Source: an uncultured Alphaproteobacteria bacterium
GTDB lineage: Bacteria; Pseudomonadota; Alphaproteobacteria; RF32; CAG-239
Reading direction: 5' to 3'
Length of the DNA: 64,000 nt
Assembly: GCA_934254915.1 (NCBI GenBank)
Contig: CAKQMH010000002.1
Span: 1 to 64,000 of the forward strand
Shown here: piece after piece, positions 25,845 through 35,405 of the stretch
How positions within the stretch are numbered: position 1 is the stretch's first letter
Layout of the letters: every line of letters begins with the position of its first letter
Notes under the pieces: generated by a model
Databases searched by the model: none
What the model was told of the DNA's origin: nothing
The model's input: only the letters and a program-made list of their open reading frames with translations
Program-made: the position numbers and the translations under genes

Positions 25845-26924
25845 TCAAACTATAACTTTGCCGTCCTTAATCACCATCATTTGCTTAATTAACTCGTCTT
25901 CCTCATCCAATTTGGTTGCCGCTAAAAGATTATAGACATTATTAGCCCACAGCCGGCTTGCGGTTTCGGGTATCCTGGCTGCAGGATATGAATCGCCGAC
26001 TAAAGTTATTTTTCCGTATTTGATAATTTTTTGTTCTTCGACACCTTCAACATTTCCGCCCCAAGCCGCCGCCATATCAAACACCACTGCCTGCAGCGGC
26101 AGCTGTTCCAACATATCGCGTTTAATCAAAATTGGAGCTTTTTGCCGTGGAATTAGCGCGGTGGTAATCACTATATCCGAATTTGTCATTTGTTCGGCAA
26201 TTAACAGCCGTTGCTGTTTTTGATATTCTGCGGATGTTTTGCCGGCATAGACACCGTTTTGGTTATTTTCCGCCTTAACTTGTATAAATTTTGCCCCCAA
26301 TGATTCGACTTGTTCACGCACTTCTGCCCGCACATCAAAACCTGCAACTTGCGCTCCGAGGCGCTTGGCGGTGGCAATTGCCTGCAACCCGGCCACTCCG
26401 GCACCCAACACCAACACGCGCGCCGGCGTAACTGTTCCGGCAGCGGTCATCATCAACGGGATTGCCCGCGGCAACAGATTCGCCGCCGTCAGCACTGCCG
26501 CATATCCGTTTAAGCTGCTCTGAGAGGATAACACATCCATACTTTGCGCTCTGGCAATCCGTGGAATCTTGTCCAAAGCCACGGCGGAAATTTCGCGTTT
26601 TGCCAAGCGTTTTAACGATTCGCCATATGGATAAGCCTGAAAGTTAGCTACCAGAATATGCCCTTTGTGCAGCCAAGACTCTTCATTATCCAGCGGCGGC
26701 CGAATTTTTAAAATAATGGCATCTTCAGCATATAAGTCTTCAGTCCTCTCCGCAATTTCCGCGCCGGCTTTATAATAATCTTCATTTTGAAAACCCGATG
26801 CTTTTCCGACATCAGTTTCGACCTTAAGTTTATATCCCGATGCCGTTAATTTTTGCACTGTTTCGGGTATTGCCGCCACGCGGGTTTCACCATTTGCACG
26901 TTCCCGCGGAATTACAATTTTCAT
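25845..26924 (-). CDS. pntAA: NAD(P) transhydrogenase alpha subunit 1 (NAD-binding part)
   Basis: This 359-residue soluble subunit binds NAD(H) and passes hydride to PntB, coupled to proton entry. The alanine-dehydrogenase-like start MKIVIPRERANGETRVAAIP and the dinucleotide motif LGAGVAGLQAIATAKRLGA are clear. It opens the pntAA-pntAB-pntB operon. The operon provides NADPH from NADH at the expense of the proton gradient. Confidence 0.95.
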   Translation of the reverse strand: MKIVIPRERANGETRVAAIPETVQKLTASGYKLKVETDVGKASGFQNEDYYKAGAEIAERTEDLYAEDAIILKIRPPLDNEESWLHKGHILVANFQAYPYGESLKRLAKREISAVALDKIPRIARAQSMDVLSSQSSLNGYAAVLTAANLLPRAIPLMMTAAGTVTPARVLVLGAGVAGLQAIATAKRLGAQVAGFDVRAEVREQVESLGAKFIQVKAENNQNGVYAGKTSAEYQKQQRLLIAEQMTNSDIVITTALIPRQKAPILIKRDMLEQLPLQAVVFDMAAAWGGNVEGVEEQKIIKYGKITLVGDSYPAARIPETASRLWANNVYNLLAATKLDEEDELIKQMMVIKDGKVIV

Positions 26925-27001
26925 AATCTGCTCCGATTTTAACCATCTGTAAAACTAATCTGAATATAATCACGCCAAACCAATAAACAACGAGAACGCT
27001 T

Positions 27002-27538
27002 ATGCAAATTTTATGGAATTTATTTTTACTGTTTTGCAAAATAGGCTTATTCACCTTTGGCGGCGGCTATGCCATGCTGCCGTTGTTGCAAGATGAAATT
27101 GTCAAAAAACGCGGATGGGCAACTGATCAGGAATTGCTGGACTTATATTCTATCGGGCAATGCACACCGGGAATCATCTCAATAAATGTCGCCACTTTTA
27201 TCGGCTATCGCCAAGCCGGCATCAAAGGCGGAATTATCGCCACCATCGGGATGATAGTTCCGTCAATTATAATTATCTCATTGATTGCCGCGGTTTTAAG
27301 CCGTTTTATGTACAACCGCTATGTCATTTATGCGTTTGCCGGCATTCGCATTTGCGTCGTCGCCCTGATTGCCGATATTTTATACGGATTGTGGAAAAAA
27401 GGCGTAACTGACTATTTCGGCGCAATCATCTTTGCCGTTGCCTTATTATTGCTGTTGGCGTTTAACCTTTCTGCGGTTTGGATTGTCATTATCGCCGCCG
27501 CTGCCGGATTATTTTTCCGTGGGAGATTTTGTAAATGA
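27002..27538 (+). CDS. chrA: Chromate transporter family, N-terminal half-protein
   Basis: A short-chain CHR-family membrane protein (178 residues, about five or six spans). It contains GLFTFGGGYAMLPLLQ, the N-half signature, and STPG-like CTPGIISINVATFIGY. It overlaps the second half-protein by 4 bases (ATGA). The two together correspond to one long-chain ChrA. The substrate may be chromate or another oxyanion; the CHR family is broad, so metal resistance should not be assumed. Confidence 0.88.
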   Translation: MQILWNLFLLFCKIGLFTFGGGYAMLPLLQDEIVKKRGWATDQELLDLYSIGQCTPGIISINVATFIGYRQAGIKGGIIATIGMIVPSIIIISLIAAVLSRFMYNRYVIYAFAGIRICVVALIADILYGLWKKGVTDYFGAIIFAVALLLLLAFNLSAVWIVIIAAAAGLFFRGRFCK

Positions 27539-28056
27539 TATACCTTACCTTGTTTTATGAATTTTTCAAAATCGGACTTTTTGCTATCGGCGGTGGGCTG
27601 GTAACCGTGCCTTTTTTGTTTGATCTGTCGACCAAATATCCATGGTTCAGCGGCAAAGAGCTGGCCGATATGATTGCTATTTCAGAGTCTACTCCCGGCC
27701 CGCTTGGCGTTAATATGGCAACTTTTGCCGGCAATCACGCCGCCGGTGTCGTCGGAGGAATTATCGCCACCTTGGGATTGGTTGCCCCGTCTATTATCAT
27801 CATCTTAATCATTGCCCGCCTGTGGGAACATTATCAATGCAACCCGCGCGTCCAACATATTTTGGAAGGAATACGTCCGGCCGTTATTGCTTTAATCCTT
27901 TTCGCCGGTATCCAAATCGGCAACCTGGCTTTAACCAACGTGCTGAATGCGGTTATTTTTGTTGCCTTTCTGGCTGCAATCCATTTTTGGAAAAAAAGCC
28001 CGATTCTCTACCTTTGTTGTGCCGCGGTCATCGGCATTATCTTACAGTTGGAATAA
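27535..28056 (+). CDS. chrA: Chromate transporter family, C-terminal half-protein
   Basis: The partner of the preceding gene, 173 residues, with the parallel motif GLFAIGGGLVTVPFLFDL and ESTPGPLGVNMATFAG. Such pairs act as heterodimers with the two halves in opposite membrane orientation. Translation is probably coupled through the 4-base overlap. The stop is followed within 35 bases by repeat elements. Confidence 0.88.
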   Translation: MIYLTLFYEFFKIGLFAIGGGLVTVPFLFDLSTKYPWFSGKELADMIAISESTPGPLGVNMATFAGNHAAGVVGGIIATLGLVAPSIIIILIIARLWEHYQCNPRVQHILEGIRPAVIALILFAGIQIGNLALTNVLNAVIFVAFLAAIHFWKKSPILYLCCAAVIGIILQLE

Positions 28057-28087
28057 GACATTTCAGCAACTTTTTGCAACAAAATTA

Positions 28088-28110
28088 ATGTCGGGACTTG
28101 CACCCGACAT
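28088..28110. repeat. Short hairpin shared with the two other repeat copies
   Basis: ATGTCGGG, a 7-base loop, CCCGACAT. The same hairpin occurs at 389-410 and in the 45.17 kb copy, each time 5' of a long hairpin element. It may double as a weak terminator for chrA. Confidence 0.6.
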
Positions 28111-28134
28111 TAATATTATTTGCACTGAGTCATA

Positions 28135-28260
28135 GAAGTTCGGAGAATGGTGCAGCTAAAGTGATTTCTAGGGGTGGCGACACCGGAGTTTACATAAAGC
28201 GTAAATGAGGATGGCGACAACCCCGTAAAATCGCTTTAGATGTGCCGTTATACGAACTTC
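28135..28260. repeat. 126-bp imperfect hairpin element, copy 3 (diverged)
   Basis: The ends GAAGTTCG and CGAACTTC are exact inverted repeats. The arms pair along most of their length (CTAAAGTGATTT with AAATCGCTTTAG; GGGGTGGCGACA with GTCGCCA and CCCC parts). The inner sequence differs from copies 1 and 2, but length, ends, a GGGG-GGCG block and the left flank GCACTGA.TCATA are shared. It lies 4 bases beyond the gapR stop codon. Confidence 0.7.
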
Positions 28261-28264
28261 TGGC

Positions 28265-28525
28265 CTATATGTCTAAGGCCTTCTTATAAGTCTCTAACAA
28301 AAATTCCTGCTCATCCCGATCTGCGGCATTCATCTTCCGCAGTTTGATAACGGCGCGCATAATTTTTACATCAAAACCGGCTGATTTGGCTTCGGCATAG
28401 ATATCGCGGATATCTGAACCTAAAGCAGCCTTTTCTTCTTCCAGACGTTCGATTCTTTCAATCAAAGAACGCAGTCTGTCAACGGCGATTCCGCCGACTT
28501 CGGGATTATTATTTTCATCACTCAT
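28265..28525 (-). CDS. gapR: GapR-family nucleoid protein (DUF2312)
   Basis: This 86-residue helical protein matches the GapR family, which is found in alphaproteobacteria and binds overtwisted AT-rich DNA ahead of replication and transcription. The signature is LRSLIERIERLEEEK, then DIRDIYAEAKSAGFDVKIMR and KLRKMNAADRDEQE. I use the ATG at 28525, with AAGGAG 9 bases upstream; 28531 is too close to that site. It stands alone upstream of hairpin element copy 3. Confidence 0.9.
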   Translation of the reverse strand: MSDENNNPEVGGIAVDRLRSLIERIERLEEEKAALGSDIRDIYAEAKSAGFDVKIMRAVIKLRKMNAADRDEQEFLLETYKKALDI

Positions 28526-28688
28526 TATCATTACTCCTTGTAAAATGTTTCACCAACACTAACAAACTTGCTTATTTTTTACAAGTATTAAATTTTACGC
28601 CTTTAGGGGATAAAAATAACAGCTTGTTAACTTATTTATATGTATATTAGGAACAAAAGTTTTAATTTTTTTTAGAAGGATAAAACTA

Positions 28689-30113
28689 ATGCCACATGAT
28701 ACACATACCAAAATTCTGGCGACTATCGGACCATCTTCGGCCACCCGCGACCAAATCTCAAAATTGATTGATGCCGGAGCTGATGCTTTTCGCATCAACT
28801 TCAGCCATGGAACTCATGAGGAGCATAAAGAGCGTGTTAAAATCATCCGCCAGTTGGAAAAAGAAAAGGGTCGTTTCATCTCGATTCTCGCGGACTTGCA
28901 AGGCCCTAAACTTCGTGTTGGCAAGTTCAAAGAAGATAAAGTCCTTTTGCAGGAAGGACAAACTTTTGTTCTGGATATGAAAGATGAAGACGGCGACGAC
29001 AAGCGCGTAACTCTACCACATAAAGAGATTTTTGCCGCACTGAAGCCCGGCGATGATTTGTTGGTTAATGATGGTTATATTGTACTGCATGTCGAAAGCT
29101 GCGATAAAACTCAAGCTATCACCACCGTAAAAGTCGGTGGTTATATTTCCAGCCACAAAGGCGTTAACCTGCCTAATACCCAATTGCCGATTTCCGCTAT
29201 CACGGAAAAAGACCGTGAAGACCTCAAATTCGCCCTCAAAATCGGCGTTGATTGGATCGGCTTGTCTTTTGTACAGACTGCTGAAGATGTACGCGAAGCC
29301 AAACGCCTGATTGACGGCAAGGCTTGGTTAATCTCCAAATTGGAAAAACCCAGCGCCATTGAGGAACTGGATGACATCATCCAACTTTCTGATGCCATCA
29401 TGGTTGCCCGCGGCGATTTGGGCGTTGAATGTCCGATTCAGACCGTTCCGGTTTTGCAAAAACGCATTGTTACGGCCTGCCGCAAATATGCCCGTCCGGT
29501 AATTGTTGCAACTCAGATGCTGGAATCAATGATTAATAACCCCAACCCCACACGTGCTGAAGTCTCCGATGTGGCAACCGCCGTTTATGACGGAGCTGAT
29601 ACGGTTATGCTGTCAGCAGAAACAGCAGCCGGCAAATATCCGGTTGAAGCGGTTACCATGATGCACCGTATTGTTTCGCAAGTTGAAAACGATCCTTTGT
29701 TCTATAATATGATGCAAAACGCTCGCCGTCGTCCACGGGAAGCCAGTGAAGAAGATTCGATTACGTTTGCGGCCAGCGAGTTGTCATGCGTCTTAAAAGA
29801 TGTGCAGGCTATTGTAACTTACACGACTTCCGGCCGCACCACTTTCTTAACCGCACGCGAACGTCCGTACCTGCCGATTTTGGCTTTAACGCCGGATTTG
29901 GAAGTTGCCCGCCGTTTGGTTCTGGTTTGGGGTGTTAAACCGTTTATCAATAAAGACAGCTTTAAGGACTTTAACAAAGTCGAAGCCGGCGCGATTAAGG
30001 TTGTGCTGAATAACGGTTATGCGAAAAAAGGCGACCATATTATTATTACCGCCGGTTTTCCGCTTAACACCAAAGGCCGCACCAATATGCTTCATACGGT
30101 ACTGATTCGTTAA
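28689..30113 (+). CDS. pyk: Pyruvate kinase
   Basis: This enzyme converts phosphoenolpyruvate and ADP to pyruvate and ATP, the last step of glycolysis. The 474-residue protein shows the substrate-site motif FRINFSHGTHEEH, the active-site segment WLISKLEKPSAIEELDDII, and MVARGDLGVECP, followed by ATQMLESM. AGAAGGA precedes the ATG. It is monocistronic with a strong terminator. Confidence 0.97.
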   Translation: MPHDTHTKILATIGPSSATRDQISKLIDAGADAFRINFSHGTHEEHKERVKIIRQLEKEKGRFISILADLQGPKLRVGKFKEDKVLLQEGQTFVLDMKDEDGDDKRVTLPHKEIFAALKPGDDLLVNDGYIVLHVESCDKTQAITTVKVGGYISSHKGVNLPNTQLPISAITEKDREDLKFALKIGVDWIGLSFVQTAEDVREAKRLIDGKAWLISKLEKPSAIEELDDIIQLSDAIMVARGDLGVECPIQTVPVLQKRIVTACRKYARPVIVATQMLESMINNPNPTRAEVSDVATAVYDGADTVMLSAETAAGKYPVEAVTMMHRIVSQVENDPLFYNMMQNARRRPREASEEDSITFAASELSCVLKDVQAIVTYTTSGRTTFLTARERPYLPILALTPDLEVARRLVLVWGVKPFINKDSFKDFNKVEAGAIKVVLNNGYAKKGDHIIITAGFPLNTKGRTNMLHTVLIR

Positions 30114-30133
30114 ACTTGACCGCATAAAAAACT

Positions 30134-30164
30134 AAACCCCGCTTAGAATTTTAAGCGGGGTTTT
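30134..30164 (+). terminator. Intrinsic terminator of pyk
   Basis: AAACCCCGCTTA and TAAGCGGGGTTTT form a strong stem ending in Ts. It lies between pyk and the convergent galU-like gene and may serve both. Confidence 0.85.
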
Positions 30165-30183
30165 AATTTAACTTCAGACCGGA

Positions 30184-31074
30184 TTAGACCAGCATCGTAT
30201 CCAACAGCTCTTTGCAATAAGCCCGCAGCTCCGGATCTTCCATCAGACTAAGCTTGAGATTAGAACGCTCCAAATCTTTGTTAGTACCACAGTCAAAGCG
30301 CATAGCGTCACATAATACTCCGGTCAGTCGCATACCTCTTTCCGCAGCCAATCCCATAGCATCAGCCAGATTAATTTCGCCATTATTGCCTTTTTTAACT
30401 TCCGGCAAAATATCCATAATTTCATTCGGCAAAATATATGGTCCCATGCTAGCATAATTGGACGGAACTTCTTCCAGTTTCGGCTTTTCAATTTTGCCTT
30501 TGGCGTGAACAATTCGGCCATCGTGCACCGCACCGATTAATGCCCCGTAACGAACCATTTGTTCCCGCGGAAATTCCATAATGTTTTCGACCATACCGCC
30601 ATATTCATTATAGACATCCAGCAACTGTGCCAAAACCCCTTTACCATGCAGATTTACATAGACATCATCAGGCCACATAACCACAAAATCCCGATCGCCG
30701 ACAATGTCCTTTGCCATCAGGATTGCATGCCCGTTGCCTTTAGGTTCAGCCTGTTCGGCAAACGAAAATTTCATACCCTTGGGAATAATGTCCTCCACTA
30801 CTTTCAGCAAATCAAGTTTGCCTTTTTGGCGTAGGTGTTCTTCCAACCATGGATACGGCGAAAAATGTTTTTCAAACAAATGTTTGCATGACTGATCACT
30901 GTAAATAAAAACGATTTCTTTAATACCGATTTCCGCGCAGGCATCAACCGCATATTGAATAATCGGCTTACTGTGCAGGGTCAAAAACCCTTTGTGCAAA
31001 GCTTTAGTTGAAGGCAAATTGCGCGTCGAAAGTCCCGCAACCGGCAGGATGCAGACTTCAGGTTTTTTATTCAT
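30184..31074 (-). CDS. galU: UTP-glucose-1-phosphate uridylyltransferase-like protein
   Basis: The protein (296 residues) has the nucleotidyltransferase fold and overall pattern of GalU, which makes UDP-glucose for envelope sugars. Segments PVAGLSTRNLPSTKA, PIIQYAVDACAEIGI, EPKGNGHAI and MWPDDVYV follow the family. Several positions differ from the usual GLGTRFLPATKAIPKEMLP: Gly to Ser in the loop and HKGF for PKEM. It may be a divergent GalU or a related sugar-1-phosphate nucleotidyltransferase. GGAG precedes the ATG. Confidence 0.75.
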   Translation of the reverse strand: MNKKPEVCILPVAGLSTRNLPSTKALHKGFLTLHSKPIIQYAVDACAEIGIKEIVFIYSDQSCKHLFEKHFSPYPWLEEHLRQKGKLDLLKVVEDIIPKGMKFSFAEQAEPKGNGHAILMAKDIVGDRDFVVMWPDDVYVNLHGKGVLAQLLDVYNEYGGMVENIMEFPREQMVRYGALIGAVHDGRIVHAKGKIEKPKLEEVPSNYASMGPYILPNEIMDILPEVKKGNNGEINLADAMGLAAERGMRLTGVLCDAMRFDCGTNKDLERSNLKLSLMEDPELRAYCKELLDTMLV

Positions 31075-31142
31075 ATCCTAACTCCAAATAATAGGTTAAT
31101 CTTATGATTAGAAATATAACATAAAAAACCGATTCCTCAAGC

Positions 31143-34100
31143 CTATTTGCGATTTAGTCTACCTTTTTTTATAACATTTACACCATTTTGCGGCTGAGTG
31201 TCGAGCCTTGCTTTGCGCACACTGTTAGTTGAGAAATCCAACAATGGTACATTTTCCTCCGAAGTAAGTTTTTCGCTTTTCTCAATATCCTCAATGTCCC
31301 GTTTAACCGTAATATGGCGTCCGGTCTTTTTGATGTTAATATGACCGGTATTTTCTTCAACCTTACGCCGTACTTCCGCATTTCTGATTTCATCGGCATA
31401 TTGCTGTTCAGCCGCACCGACTTTTTCATCGGTATACGTTTTATACTGTTTTATACTGTCTTCCATTGCGTCCAAATCACTCTGTATCGCGGCTTGCAGC
31501 TCCAACAGCTCTTTGTTATAATCACTCATTTTTTGAATATCGCTGCTTTTGCGCAATTCTTTATATTTATCCATCAGCTCTTGATTTTGATTATCCAGCA
31601 GTTGCGCCTTGTCATCAATAAATTGCTTCCAACCGGCAACATTCACATCTTCCTTAAGATTAAAATCGGTTTTTATCTTAGCCAGCCGTGAATTATAACC
31701 ATCTACCGCCGAATTAAAATTAAATATCAGCATTTTGCCCTGATTATAATTATCCACCAATTTGGTATAGATATTTTTCATCTTATATTGCAAATCGGCC
31801 GCATAAGCTTTGTCCATATCACTGCGTATCTGCTCCAATTTAGCCGTAGCTTTTTCATTAGCCGCCGTCAGATTTTGAATCAATTCTTCATTTGGCTCGC
31901 TTTGGCTTGCGGTTAACAACTTCTGTGCCAAATCTGTTGTTTCTCCGCTCAGCTGTTTTTCCGCCTGTTCAAAACTGTCGATTGCGGTTTTTCTTTGCAG
32001 CTCTGCTTTACGAGAAGTCATCAGTGGCTGAACATTATTGCTGATATCATCGCTGAGCGCCTGTGTTATCTTAAGCTGCTCATTAAGCAAATCCTGCAGC
32101 CGTTCTCTTTCTGCGGCCGCCTTGGCCTGCTCATCGGCAATAACTTTGTCTTGTTTGGCTTTGTACAAATCAAACAATGCGCTTACGTTTACATCCAACA
32201 ACGGTGCGTTCATCGGTCCTTTCAGCGAAAATGAATATCCGGGCAGATATTGCGGCTCATTATATTTAACATTATACACCACATTCATATTCCAATTCGG
32301 GATATTACCATCGCCGAAAACTTCTATATTTCCTGACCTGTTCTGCATGGTTGTATCCGACAAGCTGAATTCGCCGTCATTAAACGACATTTTACCACTG
32401 ATACGGCTAAATTCGGTATTGCCGCGTTCCAAATTATTTTTAACCGTCGTCATCAGACCGTCCGGCACTTCTCTCTTGGTTATGTCATTATATATGGCCG
32501 CCAAATCCCAACCTTTAACATTAACATCATTCAAATCAAACGACATATTGCCCTTAAAATTAGACGCTATTTCATCCCGACTTGCCGCTTTGGTATTAAA
32601 GGTAAGATTAGCATTCACCGTGCCGTTATAAAGCGAATATTTGCTGCCGCCCAAATTCATGGCATTAATTTCGCCTTTTACCAAAGACATAATACCGCTC
32701 AACACATTTTCCCGCGCATTAAGATGTAATTCTCCGTCCAAATCGCCACCGCGAAACTGTGCTTTAATATTATTCAACGAACCGTCACCATTGTTTAGAG
32801 AAACTTCCATTGAGCTTTTGCCGAATTCATAATTTTTATACGACAAGTCATCAACCTTCACCTTGCCGCTCAAATCGAATTTCTGCCATGCGGCAAAATC
32901 AAATTTATCTTTATTGAACAACGGACGGGCTAAAAACTCGGCTTCGTCATTTTGCGGTGATACCAATACCGCGCCGTTACCGTTATTTTTGGCCGCACTC
33001 AAAAACCGTTCAATTTCAAGTTTGTTTATTTCCATGTCGGTAATAATTTGCGGACGTTTTCCGGTATTATCAAAGTCAACATTTCCGTTAAATTCGTTAA
33101 ATCCGATATTACCTTTCAGATTCGTAGCCTTAAAAGCATTTGCTTGGCCTTGGAAATGAGTTTTCAGATTAAGCAGCCCTAACGAGAACGCTTCCGGATT
33201 ATAGGGAATATTCAAATTATTTAGCAGTTTCACAAAATCAGGGTGTTTAATTTCCATATCCCCGTTATAAACAAAATTTTCTTTTTCCTTGGCAACCTGC
33301 CCGCTATAATTGACTTCCAGATTTTCCAGCTTTGAATTGGTATTTATGGCAAATTTTTCCAAATCACCGGTTACCACGCCTTGCGTTTCAAAATTTTTCA
33401 GTTGTTTATAATCCAAATCCGGAGCTTTAAACTCAAACTTATTAATCAGTGCCGCAACATCTTCCGTCTTAATTTGATACTTCAGATTTTCATACGCAGG
33501 CACACCGCCGAAACCGCTCAACTTTCCGGCATAGTTCATTTGTGCATTAGCCACGGAATTAATATTGAGCTGTTCTATATCCATTTTTCCGCCCAACAGA
33601 TTAAGTTTGGCATCTACTTTTTCAAACGGCAGTGCCTCATATATACCCAAGTCCAAATGGGCGGTAAGCTGCATATCAAAATCATTCAACCTGCCTAAGC
33701 GGGCAAAACGATATTGCATTCTCTGCGCCCAATTTTTATCAGCCTCTTCTTTGGGCAGCGGCACAATGTAGTTATCGAAGTTAATCATATCGGCATTGAG
33801 TACCAACATCACATCGGGACGCTCGCCCAATTTTATTCCGGCCTCGCCTGAAAGCGAACTTTTATCCATCGTCAAGCTGAACGGCGAAATTTGAATTTTA
33901 TTTAACGTTCCGGCCAAGCGGGCATTTCCTACCGCTTTTCGATACGTTGAAGCCACACTGACTACCGGCTTAATATTCAGCCAGTTTAAGGTTTTCAGAA
34001 AATCACTCGAATTAAACGATGTTTCAATATTATAAAACGGCTCATCATCCACGGCTGACAGTGAACCTTTAATTTTGACATCCGTATCTCCGGGAAGAAC

Positions 34101-35291
34101 TGCCGCCATATTATTAATGGTCAGCATATCGTTAATCATATCAAAACTGGCTTCAAAGTTTTTAACCGGCTGCCCGTTGTATTGGGTCTTCAAAGATTTT
34201 ACATCTACAATCCAGTCAAATCGCCCGTTGGGTTGGTAAGCTTTTTTACCGTCGGCATAAGTCTTGATAAAGTCATTTATCGTAAACACTATCGGGTCAA
34301 GATTCAGTTCCGTAAAATTAAAAGCCATATTAATTCTTGGACGAATGCTGTTTTCATCTTTGATTAAACCGTCATTCAGCGGTATCTGCATGCTGCCGGC
34401 ACCTTGTGTATCGCCATATTTGATAACCATATTCGACAACGCCATTTCATCGCCGTCAAGCGCCATATCCAACGTCAGTGCCAACGGATAATCATACTCT
34501 TTTGCTAGCTGCCATTTTTTGAAATTGGCTTTTACAAAGTCTTGCAGTTGTTTTGATTCGACAATCAAATTGCCGTTCAAAATTTGATTAGTCAGCATAA
34601 AATTACCATCAAAGCGCACATAGCTTTGTGAGTTCGGGTGAGTTATCACCAAATTAAATGTTGTCGGAAAGCTGTCTGATAATTTACCGACGGATAAGGC
34701 AAACCCCTCCGGACTGTTGTCTTTAATATAATTGCCCTCGACATGAAACGGCCCGAACATACTTTCAGCCATAAACTCGCCGTTCAAATCATCCAACTGA
34801 AAGGCTATATCCCTTGTCGGATCATTAAACGTAACTTGCGCCTTGTTAAGACTGATGCTGTTAAATTTGATTTGCGATTGTTCAATGGTTTGCCGCTGCT
34901 CGGGAGTGAAATCATTTTCCCAGTTAAACTGTCCGTCATCACCGACTTCAACATTAATCTGCGGATTTTCCAATGTCATCCGCTCAACTTCGACATTACC
35001 TTTCAGCAACGGTCCTAGTGCCAAATTTGCCACCAAATTCGGTATTTCCACCAGCGGCGCTTCACGATTTTTGGCATTATAAATTTTAACTTTGGAAGCA
35101 TTAAGATACGGGTGGGGTAAAATTTTAAATGCCACCGGCCCTTCAAACACAATATTCCGACCGGTTGCCTCAAAGAATTGTTCGGCAATTTTGTTCTTAT
35201 GCTGATTCCAGTCGATTGAAGCGATATAAACGGCTGTCCCTGCAGCTGCCGCCAACACCAACCCAACTAACGCAAGCACCAATTTTTTCAC
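31143..35291 (-). CDS. Giant AsmA-family envelope protein with C-terminal coiled coil
   Basis: This 1382-residue protein has one N-terminal membrane span (about residues 3-25) and then the AsmA domain start (IDWNQHKNKIAEQFFEATGR). A long repetitive beta-rich region of the type thought to form lipid-transfer grooves between the membranes follows. The last 330 or so residues are different: rich in Gln, Glu, Lys and Ala with long predicted coiled coils, ending in a basic tail. I set the start at the GTG at 35291, 8 bases after GGGAG; the frame opens at a TTG five codons earlier. It is divergent from cdd. A role in phospholipid traffic is inferred from the family. Confidence 0.85.
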   Translation of the reverse strand: MKKLVLALVGLVLAAAAGTAVYIASIDWNQHKNKIAEQFFEATGRNIVFEGPVAFKILPHPYLNASKVKIYNAKNREAPLVEIPNLVANLALGPLLKGNVEVERMTLENPQINVEVGDDGQFNWENDFTPEQRQTIEQSQIKFNSISLNKAQVTFNDPTRDIAFQLDDLNGEFMAESMFGPFHVEGNYIKDNSPEGFALSVGKLSDSFPTTFNLVITHPNSQSYVRFDGNFMLTNQILNGNLIVESKQLQDFVKANFKKWQLAKEYDYPLALTLDMALDGDEMALSNMVIKYGDTQGAGSMQIPLNDGLIKDENSIRPRINMAFNFTELNLDPIVFTINDFIKTYADGKKAYQPNGRFDWIVDVKSLKTQYNGQPVKNFEASFDMINDMLTINNMAAVLPGDTDVKIKGSLSAVDDEPFYNIETSFNSSDFLKTLNWLNIKPVVSVASTYRKAVGNARLAGTLNKIQISPFSLTMDKSSLSGEAGIKLGERPDVMLVLNADMINFDNYIVPLPKEEADKNWAQRMQYRFARLGRLNDFDMQLTAHLDLGIYEALPFEKVDAKLNLLGGKMDIEQLNINSVANAQMNYAGKLSGFGGVPAYENLKYQIKTEDVAALINKFEFKAPDLDYKQLKNFETQGVVTGDLEKFAINTNSKLENLEVNYSGQVAKEKENFVYNGDMEIKHPDFVKLLNNLNIPYNPEAFSLGLLNLKTHFQGQANAFKATNLKGNIGFNEFNGNVDFDNTGKRPQIITDMEINKLEIERFLSAAKNNGNGAVLVSPQNDEAEFLARPLFNKDKFDFAAWQKFDLSGKVKVDDLSYKNYEFGKSSMEVSLNNGDGSLNNIKAQFRGGDLDGELHLNARENVLSGIMSLVKGEINAMNLGGSKYSLYNGTVNANLTFNTKAASRDEIASNFKGNMSFDLNDVNVKGWDLAAIYNDITKREVPDGLMTTVKNNLERGNTEFSRISGKMSFNDGEFSLSDTTMQNRSGNIEVFGDGNIPNWNMNVVYNVKYNEPQYLPGYSFSLKGPMNAPLLDVNVSALFDLYKAKQDKVIADEQAKAAAERERLQDLLNEQLKITQALSDDISNNVQPLMTSRKAELQRKTAIDSFEQAEKQLSGETTDLAQKLLTASQSEPNEELIQNLTAANEKATAKLEQIRSDMDKAYAADLQYKMKNIYTKLVDNYNQGKMLIFNFNSAVDGYNSRLAKIKTDFNLKEDVNVAGWKQFIDDKAQLLDNQNQELMDKYKELRKSSDIQKMSDYNKELLELQAAIQSDLDAMEDSIKQYKTYTDEKVGAAEQQYADEIRNAEVRRKVEENTGHINIKKTGRHITVKRDIEDIEKSEKLTSEENVPLLDFSTNSVRKARLDTQPQNGVNVIKKGRLNRK

Positions 35292-35405
35292 TGCCGTCAC
35301 TCCCAAGTAATTGCATGATTGCCAAATAATCTTTGCAATCTATTTAAACTGTCGGTAATATAACACATAATCATTAATAAAACTTTTAATGACGAAAGGC
35401 AAGTT

